NCBI RefSeq assembly: GCF_943734655.1
Contig: NC_071355.1
Coordinates: forward strand, 235,938,027 to 236,002,026
Length of the DNA: 64,000 nt
Direction of reading: 5' to 3'
Source: Sabethes cyaneus
Lineage: Eukaryota > Arthropoda > Insecta > Diptera > Culicidae
Every line of letters starts with the position of its first letter. Positions within the stretch are counted from its first letter, which is position 1. A model generated the notes under the pieces. The model worked only from the letters and a program-made list of their open reading frames with translations. It was not told where the DNA came from and ran no database searches. The translations under genes and the position numbers were made by a program. Shown here piece after piece: positions 1 to 9,212 of the stretch.

Positions 1-1504
1 TTTTATTGCCCGTTAAGACTTCAGACTTCACGTACAGTGAAGACAATAAAGTTTCCCAAAGTCCCACGGCAGCGTTCCTAACTTTGTTGCTATGTACAAC
101 AAATTAGGTTTCATCCACGTGTGTGGGCGTGTACCAAGTGTGAAGGGAGGCGGCGGCAACAGCAATTCATTCATTTTGTATTGTTTTACTTTTTACGCAA
201 ATACTTGCAGTCAAGTTGGAAAAAAGAAAAAAAAAAGCAGGCAAAGGAAATCCGTCAGGGCCGACAAGGACAAGTCAAATGTTTGAGAAGTACCTACTTT
301 TCTCTTTCGGTGTGAATTCGGTGTAAGTTTGTGGGCAGACCGGTGAAAGCGACAAAGGTATTGTCGCGCAAGGAAGAGAGATGAGTGCTTGTTGAGTTTC
401 GCCCGGAGGCTTCGACAATGTAGCCGTGCCGAGACTGTGCGCAGAAATAGAACAATGGTAATTGTGTACTTTCGTATTTGACTAATGAATCTATTTTTTG
501 ACGTTTAAAGCATACCATAAAAACATAAAATTACTTTCTGTTTCCATTATTTATATTGGCTCAATATAAAATGGCTACTTATATACCGTGGCGCTGTGAT
601 CGATTGAGTGTGGTTGCTCCATTCATTCAATACACTGTTAGTACTGGTTCGGATCTCAATGATGCTTTATGTTAAAGTAACATTTCTTCGTGATAAACTC
701 TTTGAAATTTGTATTACAAATCTGGCTTGCTTATTAATCCACTAATCAAACTATTCATTTCCTCTTCTGCGGTTAGAAGCTACCCCGCACTGGATCTTAC
801 GATTCATCTCCAAAAAGGGGAAAGGGGAAAGGGAGAACGATAAAAGAGTTGATATTTGATTAACCACAAGCTTGAAGTTAGATTATAATTAGTTTAGTTG
901 ACGGCAGTATACTCGTGACGAGCTTGATGTTGCTATCTAAACATGATAGCTTTAAGACTTAATCTATGTATTTCAAGGGCAAAGCCTATTTATGATTTGT
1001 CATGGGAATTTGCAGTAGATTTATATGACATCCGAGACACACTGTTATGTTTCTACAAGGCATTTTACGTTCTTCTCATCCACAACAACGCTTATACTTA
1101 GGCCTTTGCAAATTATCTTTAAAAATTTTAAATGGTGATGCTCAGTTCACTTGATGGAGCACCACAAGGCAGTCTTTAAGGACCGTTATCAATCGCAGTT
1201 GTAGCAAATAATCTACCCACAACAATCAATAATAGTTGCAGTTTGATGTCTGTGAGTTAAGCTAACACATTTTGTGCAACAAGATAAAAGAATACTTGGG
1301 CATAAATGTCTTTAAGATCTCGGACAAAACTTGTGTAAAATTGAACCAGACATCTTGAAATACAGATAGTATATTTTTATCACATCGAAAGAATTATGTT
1401 TAGTTCAAAATTTAAAAAAAATAAAATTCAATAAAATATCAAATTAAATTTAGGTTTAAATGTAAATTTACCTGACATTTGTGGTTCATTTGAAGGTTTG
1501 TTGG
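1..1504. other. AT-rich intergenic sequence, no gene recognised
   Basis: No reading frame here has a recognisable domain or plausible exon structure, and the short open frames look like chance. I see no repeat array and no RNA gene. It ends at the first inverted-repeat element. Confidence 0.5.
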
Positions 1505-1506
1505 TA

Positions 1507-1939
1507 CAGTAGGATTTCGAATTTGGCAACAAATGCGTGTCGCCTATGTTGCCAAAATCGAAACCGTGCCAAAATCGAGACCCTTTTTCGATATGAAAAA
1601 ATTTAATGTAAATGCTTTAGAAGTTGACTAAATATCATTAATCAACGATTGCAACCATTTTATGTTTAAAAAGTCCGACAAGAGCTATCCGTCCGGTGCA
1701 AATAACTTATTGACACCCTGCGGTAAGACGTAGTCCTACGGCAATAAAAATATTATTGTTCGAAACCACATAATTTTTTTCATGAACATACCCAGGGCAT
1801 CATTTTTTCGTCATTTAAAGCATGTATGCGGAAACTGATTGATATTTAAGCATATTTTGGGCAGAGAAATATCTTGTGTTGCCAAAAACGGATACTTTTG
1901 TTGCCAAAATCGAACCACGCCAAATTCGAAATCCAACTG
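1507..1939. mobile_element. Short inverted-repeat element (MITE) with TA target duplication
   Basis: The ends are inverted repeats. The left end begins CAGTAGGATTTCGAATTTGG and the right end, read in reverse, begins CAGTTGGATTTCGAATTTGG, differing at one base in 20. Both ends are flanked by TA (1505-1506 and 1940-1941), as expected for a Tc1/mariner-type insertion. Subterminal copies of a TTGCCAAAATCGA-like motif occur near 1550-1575 and 1895-1925. The 433 bp interior has no transposase frame, so it is non-autonomous. A larger element at 42823-44345 has similar ends and subterminal motifs. Confidence 0.7.
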
Positions 1940-1990
1940 TATTAAGTATCTGTCAGTTATGCTGAATTGTATAAATTGATTTCGATGTGC

Positions 1991-2094
1991 ACCCAAGTAA
2001 CATTTTGAGTTTTATTACACTCTTATGGTGGCATTAAAGACCAAAATTAGTCATGAATACCGCCATAAGAGTACAATAAAACTTACGCTTGGGT
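1991..2094. mobile_element. Near-palindromic hairpin element (about 104 bp)
   Basis: The two halves are reverse complements over roughly 40 bases with a short loop. The left arm starts ACCCAAGTAAC and contains TTTTATTACACTCTTATGG. The right arm, read in reverse, starts ACCCAAGCGTAAG and contains TTTTATTGTACTCTTATGG. It lies 50 bp from the preceding element. It is probably a very small fold-back MITE; no coding capacity. Confidence 0.6.
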
Positions 2095-2099
2095 ATTGT

Positions 2100-2470
2100 T
2101 TATGTAGTGTCTTTTAAACACTTGTCTTTTTGACATCTTTTCGCCGTCTTTTGTCATCTATTTGTTGTCTTTTCTTTGTATTCGTCATCTTTTTGTCATC
2201 TCTTTGTCATATTTTGTCTCCCTTTTAACGTTCCTTTCGTTCTATATTCGAGATCTGCGTTTTGCTTATTAATCCTCAACTGACATGGTATCTTATTGAG
2301 GCGAATTTTGACACTTTTGTAGCTTTCCTCGGTGGCCTTTTGCCGTTTTTGTATTCTTGTCTTTGCTGCTCTTTTGGCATCATTTTGTTGTCTTTTCTTA
2401 TTTTTCGTTAACTTTTCAACAACTGTTATGTCTTTTCGGCATTTTTTCGCAATTTTTTCGTCGTCCTGTT
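2100..2470. repeat. Degenerate pyrimidine-rich repeat (TTTTTGTCATC type)
   Basis: Motifs such as CTTTTTGTCATC and TTGTTGTCTTTT recur irregularly about every 10-14 bases, giving a strongly T-rich plus strand. It passes abruptly into a purine-rich tract near 2470. The long minus-strand open frame across it reads low-complexity Phe/Ser/Leu and Lys/Arg and is not taken as a gene. Confidence 0.5.
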
Positions 2471-4025
2471 TGTTGTTAAAATAACGGAAAGAAACAAAAC
2501 GGGCAGAAAAAACCGGAAATGAAAATAAAGAAAAGTGGAATAGCGGAAAATAGAAGTGAAAGGGACGAAAAACAAGGCAAAAAATGAATAGACTGTACAG
2601 AAAAAGTTGAAAAACGAAAGAAAACAAAAATGATAGAAAACAAGAAAGAACCTTAAGGCAAACGAAGAAAATGAGGATAGGCTGGACAGAAAAAGAGAAA
2701 AAATGGAACAATATAGAAGAGAAAACGGAATGAAAAAAATAGAAAAGAAAAGGAAAAAATACGGGAGCAGGAGAATAGAGCAATGAGAACGGACGAAAAG
2801 GAAAAACGGATCTGAATACAAATTAAAATGGAGAATAAGGCCATTACAAATATTTTATAAAGTTTTTGTCCTTCCGGTGTTCGGCCACTGAGGGGGGGGG
2901 GCGAAAAAAAAACAAAGTGAATTTTTTAATCGAGCAAAAAAAACATGGATTTTTAGAATTTTTATTTAAGGTTTAAACGTGAAAACCGAATCTATTCTTG
3001 CTTATAATATGTACGTTATTATTTTCTATGCAAAAATATACGAAAAAAAACAAAAACGAAGGAAAATTTTTTTGGACGATTTTCGGAAATTCCATTGTTC
3101 GAATTTCCATTTCTGTTTCGTGCTAAAAGCGTTAATTCAACTCGGAAACACATTTTTCGAGTTTTTCAGACTGTAGAGTCCACAGACAATTGATTTTATA
3201 AAAAGAAATTTGACTCATATCCTACAAATTATTTTTTTGTCCCCCCCCCTTTTCCAAGCTACTTTCCAAGGGGGGGGGGATGACAAAAACTTTAAATATG
3301 ATTTGCAATGGCCTAAAATGAAAACGAAAAACAAAAAAACATTAAATCAGAAAAATAGAGCGTGAAAGAAAAGAAGGAGAGAATAAAAATAAAAAGAAAT
3401 AAAAGAAAGAAAAGAAAGAAAGAAGTCGAAACGGGATAGAAAATCGCAAGTAACGAGACAGGAAACGAAGCGGAACTTGCCTGAAAATGGAAGAAAACGG
3501 AAGCATAAAGACGTAAATAGGAGCTACGGAAATTTAACACTCAGGAAAGGAAATGCGCGAAAACCGGGAAAGGGAATGAAGAGAAATGGAAACGGAGAAA
3601 GAGGGAACAGCAGGCAGAAGAAGGGAAGAACAAAAGAGAAAAAGAGGGAAACTAGACAAAAAAGGAAATACGAAACAGAAAACAAGAAAAATCAAAAGAA
3701 AAAACAATAGTAACCAGTGAGAAAATGGAACAGAAACGAGAAAAGCGGGAAAAGGAGGTTAAACAGGACATAAGAAGAGAAATATGGGACATGGGACAGT
3801 AAAAATCAGAAAAGTAAAACAGGAAAAACGGACTGAAAGTAAAATGAGACAGAAAAAAATGAAAATCGGAAAATATAAAATGAAAACCGGTAAGAAAAAG
3901 GGGAAAAAGGGAGCCTAAAACAAAACAAGAAGAACAGAACGGGATAAAAAGTACAAAATTGGAACTGGGAAAAAGAGAAAGGTAAACAGAATAGAGAAAA
4001 AACGTGTGAGAGAATAAGACGAAAT
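2471..4025. repeat. Degenerate purine-rich tract (GAAAACGG/GGGAAAAAG type), interrupted by a MITE
   Basis: The plus strand is dominated by runs of A and G with short irregular units such as GGAAAAACGGA and AAAACAAGAAAG. The tract occupies 2471-2838 and 3314-4025, and the element at 2839-3313 appears to have inserted into it. Open frames in both directions are long only because T-containing stop codons are rare on one strand. It resembles a decayed tandem array more than a coding region. Confidence 0.55.
2839..3313. mobile_element. PIF/Harbinger-like MITE
   Basis: Inverted ends begin GGCCATTACAAAT on the left and GGCCATTGCAAAT on the right read in reverse. Similarity continues to about 40 bases through AAAGTTTTTGTC. 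Next to the ends are homopolymer G/C tracts (about 2890-2900, 3241-3250 and 3270-3280) that can pair with each other. The element is flanked on both sides by TAA, matching the three-base TWA target duplication of PIF/Harbinger transposons. It is 475 bp long, has no transposase, and splits a purine-rich tract. Confidence 0.65.
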
Positions 4026-4074
4026 ATTTCAATTTTAATTTCAGTAAAATTTGTGCTTTATTTCGCGTCCATGT

Positions 4075-4390
4075 CTGGTTTGACGTAGAATTTCAAGTTC
4101 AAATTAGTTCAAATTCAAGTCTAATTTAATGTCCAAAATCAGATTCAATTTTCAATACATAGATGTCCGATTTTAAGTTAAATTTCAAATCGAATTTAAT
4201 TCCCATTTTAGATAGAATTTTAAATCAAATTTCAAGAACAATTTGAATTTCAATTTCAAGTCTAATTTCAAATGTAATTGCAAGTCTTAAGGCCAATTTA
4301 CGTTTAATTTCAAATACATGTTCAAATCCAAATTCGGGTCAAATTTCTACTTTAATTTCAAATTTAATTCCAGGTCTAATTCAGGGTATA
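4075..4390 (+). repeat. Degenerate AATTTCAAGTCTAATTT-type repeat, copy 1
   Basis: The motif AATTTCAAGTC/AATTTCAAATCC recurs about every 12-16 bases with many substitutions. The same type reappears at 5036-5100 and 5385-5690 in this orientation, at 42245-42720 in this orientation, and inverted at 39480-40340. No coding potential. Confidence 0.6.
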
Positions 4391-4545
4391 AAATGGGGAA
4401 GGCAACTAGGAAAAGCAGCCAACAAAGCTTTAGTCATTCCAAGCCCCTACCTAGCGCCTCCACGTGGCCATACCTGGGAATACTTCAATTTGTATAATTA
4501 AGTACCCTAGCTAGGAGGTGCGGGGTTGTTTAGTTTTCAGTTCCT
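4385..4545 (-). repeat. Dispersed repeat R-A, copy 1 of 3
   Basis: It contains CCTAGCGCCTCCACGTGGCC followed about 70 bases later by AGCTAGGAGGTGCG. The same pair of blocks, with matching flanks (AAATGGGGAAGGCAA on one side), occurs at 35880-36048 in the same orientation and at 54670-54850 inverted. It is a SINE-sized interspersed repeat; its class is not certain. Confidence 0.6.
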
Positions 4546-5030
4546 AACCTTACCTTAATTTTAGGCAACCATTGAACCACACGACTTCATTTTAAAGCGT
4601 TATATTATTTAAACTAACATTTTCTGTAGACTAATCTTTTTTCGGAGAGCGGAATAAGGCGCTATATCCTTGGCCTATTGCAGCCTGGCTTCTGGTCTAA
4701 ATGTCATTAGTTCATCCCCGAGGGTCCGGAGTATCGCTTAACTTTTATTAGCAAATATACTTCCAACGACTGGAACTTAATCATTATCTTTATGGGACGC
4801 GTTTGGTACGGGAGGTCCACGCTTTCTTCCTTCCCCTTGATTTCAATGAGTTTAATGGAATTGGACATTATTTATGGTTGCACTGGATTTCTTGGAATTC
4901 TCTCTGTGGTATATACTGTGCAGTTGACCTGACAAGGCCGTTGACAAGAAAAATGATTGATTCAAGTAATCGTCATTTTCCAAGATGCTTTCAAGAATTG
5001 GCTGTGTTAGTGTGAGATTAGATTAGATAA
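4546..5030. other. Intergenic, no feature recognised
   Basis: Unique-looking sequence. The 70-residue open frame near 4803 has no recognisable motif and no supporting splice context. Confidence 0.4.
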
Positions 5031-5035
5031 GCTTA

Positions 5036-5690
5036 GAAAGCTAATTCAGGTCTAATTCAAATCCAATTTCATGCCCAATTTAAAATAAAACCTTCAAATT
5101 CTGTTTATCATGTTTATATATCGAGGCAATGACAAGTGTGTGATGCGTATACGGGAGTGATAAAATTGACGGTAGTTTAGTTAGTAAAACACTTGGGTAC
5201 CAACCGACAGAGCATGGGTGTGTACCCCACCTACCGTTGTCCCGATATATTGTTGGTCTCTATCAAATTTTTCAGTCCATCCAATCATTCTTCGCATCAG
5301 ACGCTTCCTCCCTTTCCAAAAATAGTTTACGTCATGACCGCGTATAGTCGTATACAAGTCAATTAGGCAAGAGGCATCACATTCTGTTTTTAGTCCAATT
5401 TCGTGTATAATTCCAAGTTAAATTTCCAGTCCAAATTACTTCAAATTTAAGCCTTACTTAAAATTCCATTCTAAAGTTTCAGTTTAAAAGTTTCAGGTTA
5501 ATTTGAAGTAAAGCTTCACGCCAAATTGATCCAAATTCATACCTATGTGTCTTGTGTCCGGAGTGCGATTTCAAGTCCAATTTCATCACTAATTTCTTAT
5601 ACAGGTCTATGTCTAATTACTAGTCCATTATCAACTACGATTCTAAATCCAGTTACACCCGAAAGTTCGGCGTTTTTAATCAACTCGACC
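5036..5690 (+). repeat. Degenerate AATTTCAAGTC-type repeat, copy 2, interrupted by a SINE-like piece
   Basis: Blocks at about 5036-5100 and 5385-5690 show the same loose TTTCAAGTCCAATTT period as 4075-4390. The stretch between them holds a tRNA-like SINE head (5171-5235) and its trailing sequence, suggesting the SINE inserted into a once longer array. Confidence 0.5.
5171..5235 (+). repeat. tRNA-derived SINE head, copy 1
   Basis: It contains an A-box-like TAGTTTAGTTAGTAAAACAC and, about 35 bases on, a degraded B-box region. A minus-strand copy at 26059-26135 aligns along its whole length and keeps a better B box (GGTTGGAGTCC). The arrangement fits a polymerase III promoter inherited from a tRNA. 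A trailing motif around TAGTTT(A/G)CGTC (near 5330) also recurs near 26345. Confidence 0.5.
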
Positions 5691-6229
5691 GGTATTTTCA
5701 TGATAAGTAATAATAGCTTCACCATCCTTTTGTTTATATTTGTCGGGGCATGCTAGTGATAATAATTGCATAAATTTGAAATTGAAGTTTGGTTAGGATT
5801 TTGGTATAGATGTATTTCGATCGAATTTGGATTAAAATTGAATGATATTGGAATTATATTGGATTGGACAATTAAATTCTACATTAAAAATGCTTTTTAA
5901 AGGATTCGAAGAAAAAAATCCTTATCTATTAAAAAACTTAAAATAGCGCTATTGTTTCGAATTTTTTTTCCTGTATGGACTCATCACTGCGACCAGTATC
6001 GTTGATCTATTGTAATATCGCCCGGGTGTTTGCTGTATAGCCCGCACTGCTTGTGTGATAATTGGGTACCCTTCCTTCAATGCTTTCTCTACTTTACCCA
6101 CCTCATTCCACATGACAGCTATGTCTCCAATTATAACCATACCTGGCGCAGCTAACCAGTGTATAGTATAAGGGTCATTTTTTGCACTGTCAATAGGACT
6201 TATCGGGATAATTTAGAATTCAGCATGAA
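5691..6229. other. Intergenic; inverted degenerate repeat and an unrecognised open frame
   Basis: At 5765-5880 the AATTTCAAGTC-type repeat appears in inverted orientation (AAATTGAAGTTTGG, TTGGATTAAAATTG). A 63-codon minus-strand frame at 5949-6140 has fairly balanced composition and might be a transposon relic, but I do not recognise it. Confidence 0.4.
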
Positions 6230-6237
6230 GCAAGGGT

Positions 6238-9071
6238 TAGACATGTGCGCCGCCGCCGCCGACACTTTTGCATGCGCCGCCGCCGCCGATGATTTAGAAC
6301 CGGCGCGCCGCCTAGGTCCTTTTTCCTACGCCGCCGAGGCCATTTTCCCACGCCGACGATATAACCCAACATTGACAAAAATGCGGGTCAAAATGTTGAC
6401 AGCACATAGTAAACCCGTTTTGTGAATTCATTCTTATATTGTACCTTTAATTTAGATTCAATTTAACTGCTGCGTAGATGTACCCTGAGTATTGCCGTGC
6501 ATCCAACTGAGAGCGAATCGAAAATACGTAACTTAAATAAACTTCAGTATGACATTTTCCGTCAAACTTCTGTCTTGCTTCCCGGTGTTAATTTCTTTTT
6601 AAAAATTGCTTTTCGTCTGGGAGGTATGATTACTTTCCTTGGCAGTGAGGGTAAGAACGGCAACTCTTACTTTTACTAGAATAGCATCAATTGTGTTTTT
6701 ATACACTGAACTTGTTAGTATTCATTACTTTAGATATTTTAAGACGTCATGACTGATATGAACCATCAAATATCGAAATATAAACCAAAATAATGCGAGT
6801 GCCGCCGACTGGATGTACGCGAAATGGACCCGACTGAATGGACTCGCGAGTACGTTTTAAACTCTAATTCTTGAATGATCTGCAACTCGTTTACAGTCTT
6901 TTGCAGAGAAAACAGATGTTATTCAATGTTACGGCTGTTATGGCTACCACTTATATACCGTATATACAACTACTAGCTGACCCGACAAACTTCGTATTGC
7001 CAAAAATTAAACTGTGCTGTACATAAATCCTGGGGGCTACCCTCCGCAGTGGACGGCACTTCCGACGGCATGTCGCTGACAACACTCGCGGCCGTCTCGC
7101 CCTGAATCATCTAGTGTTACTATAGGTAGTTTCTGGTGGTCTTGTTATTGACTAATGTTTTATCACAGACAAACTGATATAACTCTTGGAAGAAAAATCA
7201 ACAAAAATTATCGTACCTCACATTTAGCCTGAACACTAGCACCAGCTATGATCGACATTCCCAAATATCAAATAGCAACATGGGTATCCCACGAAGTAGC
7301 AAGTTTTTTTTATAGGGAATTCCCTTTCTGTTGTCAAAAAGCGCCACTTTGACCAAAACGGAGACATTCCCAACTAAGCCCAATTTTGAAATAAATTTAA
7401 TCGGTACGAAGAATGGAAAACGAGTGTTATGTCTGTTTGTCTGTGGTTTTAAGGAAGAGCCTAAAATTTCTCGAATTCGATTAGTTTTTAAGTTACGCAA
7501 AAATTTCTGTTTCATTTGTATGAGAGTCCACCCCCACTACCACAGGGGTGAGGAGTCTCAAACCTTCATAAAATAAATTCATGCCACTAAAATCCCCCAC
7601 ATGCCAAATTTGGTTCCATTTGCTTGATTAGTTCTCGAATTATGAGGAAATTTGTATTTCATGTGTATGGGAGCCCTTCTCTTATAGGTGGGAGAGATCA
7701 TAATTCCCCTCCTAAAAAGGGGATGAGTTAGATTTGCTCGATTAGTTCTCTAGTTAAGCAGAAATTTGTGTTTCATTTGTATGGCAGCCCCCCTTCTTAG
7801 TGCGGGAGGGGGTCTCTTACCATCATAAGAACTTTTCCCGACCCCAAAAATTCCTACATGCAAATTTTCATGCCGATCGGTTCAGTAGTTTTCGATTCTA
7901 TAAGGAACATACTGACAGACGGACAGAAATCCATAGGTACAGATTGTCCGGTCACCAAGCCATTTCTTCAAAAGTATCCGGGACATGTTTTGACTTTTGT
8001 CGTGCCTGTAAACTGGCTGACAAACTTAGGTGCCGGTCTTACCCTGATACTGATTTCCAGTGTTGCAAGCCCGCACTCGTGGGGTCTAATTTTCTTACAC
8101 GCGCCTTTTTGTTCTAACGAACACGCCGGCATGAGCATCTCCTTGGGACTCTCGCTCTTATTTTTTCATGCCCTGCGACAAGTTTTTGCGAGTGTGTATT
8201 CAACTATCGGCCACGGTTGCCGCCTTCGCTCGTAATTGCAATCCGAGCAGCTGACACCGATCACTCGCGAGGGCTCGCAGTCTTATCCGCGTGTGTAAGT
8301 GAGGGCGTAAGGTGAACAAAAAGGAAAAAAACGTATGTATCCATATATTCTAGTATGCCGCTAGCCCGCACAGGTTGTTGGCTTCTCACGAGTTGTTGGC
8401 TTTGTGAGTGGGCTGTGCAGAAAGACACTTTGAAGCTATGCGCTCGCTAGTAAGTAGGTAGTAGGATGCATGCACGCAGCATCGACGATTGTGTATCGTG
8501 CGCTTGCGTCGTTGCGTAAACGTTGGATGCTACTTATACTCGCTCGCATGAGACTGCGCATACTTTAATTCTCGCTCGATTTGCAACATTGCCGATTTCA
8601 CCCGCAAAGTTTTAGGTGTCGTCTATTATACGCAATGCATGTAATATCCCTTAATTTAAAAAAACACATAGGCAGAAAGCAGAAATTTAAATTCGATCTA
8701 TAGCAATCAGACGTTAATATGTATGGCATAAAATCGAAAGATGGGGTGCGTATCCAAACTTTTCCTGTCCTTTATGTACCCGTACCTACCTACCATATTG
8801 CGTATTCACAAACGTACAAATAAAAAATAAATAGATTAGCATTATTAAGATTTGTTTTACTTGTCAACTTTAGTCCGGTTTTTAAAAAGATTTTGTTTAA
8901 ACTAATACGAAATGCGGTATTTTAACGGTGTGAAATACTCGCACGCCGATGCACGCCGCCGCCGCCGCCGCCGATAGTAACGAACGGCGTCACGCCGGCG
9001 ACGCCGCCGCCGCCGAATAAAAATTATTCCTGCGCCGCCGCCGCCGATAATCTGACCGGCGCACACCTCTA
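6238..9071. mobile_element. Non-autonomous hAT-like element with 8-bp target duplication
   Basis: The left end reads TAGACATGTGCGCCG and the right end, in reverse, reads TAGAGGTGTGCGCCG. Both ends are directly flanked by the same 8 bases, GCAAGGGT (6230-6237 and 9072-9079), as expected for the hAT superfamily. Both subterminal regions carry GCCGCCGCCGCCGA-type clusters (6248-6360 and 8943-9060), the only strongly GC-rich tracts nearby. The 2834 bp interior contains no recognisable transposase, and a separate dispersed repeat occupies 6972-7935. It is therefore either a cargo-carrying non-autonomous copy or two ends of one family enclosing later insertions. Confidence 0.7.
6972..7935 (+). repeat. 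Dispersed repeat nested in the hAT-like element, with internal subrepeats
   Basis: It begins near AGCTGACCCGACAAACTTCG and ends near GACAGACGGACAGAAATCC. Between these lie about three ragged copies of a block containing AAATTTGTGTTTCATTTG and GGGAGCCCC. Part of it is reverse-complementary to 43020-43200, including CACATGCCAAATTTGGTT. It is a widespread-looking interspersed repeat whose class I cannot assign; it has no intact protein. Confidence 0.55.
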
Positions 9072-9084
9072 GCAAGGGTTATGA

Positions 9085-9212
9085 GGGGCCTGAGAATAAA
9101 CCCATGCTAAAGTCACTTTGACATCGAAAGGCCTGATTCTACGAAGATTCGAACCCATAACCATTCGCTTGTCAAAGCAGACTCGGTAACCTTGCGGCTA
9201 CAGAGCCCTTCT
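9085..9212 (-). repeat. tRNA-related SINE fragment, copy 1
   Basis: On the minus strand it reads CTGTAGCCGCAAGGTTACCG and then GGGTTCGAATCTTCG, a tRNA-like head with a good B box. Its other end, AAGTCACTTTGACATCGAAA on the plus strand, recurs at 49275-49300 in the same orientation. It abuts the right target duplication of the hAT-like element. It does not fold as an intact tRNA. Confidence 0.5.

Noticed and set aside
2196..2844. Minus-strand frames of 131 and 195 codons resembling membrane proteins
   Set aside because: Phe/Ser/Leu composition follows from the purine-rich plus strand; overlapping frames look alike.
3652..4032. Minus-strand 126-codon frame, hydrophobic
   Set aside because: Same low-complexity origin in the purine-rich tract.
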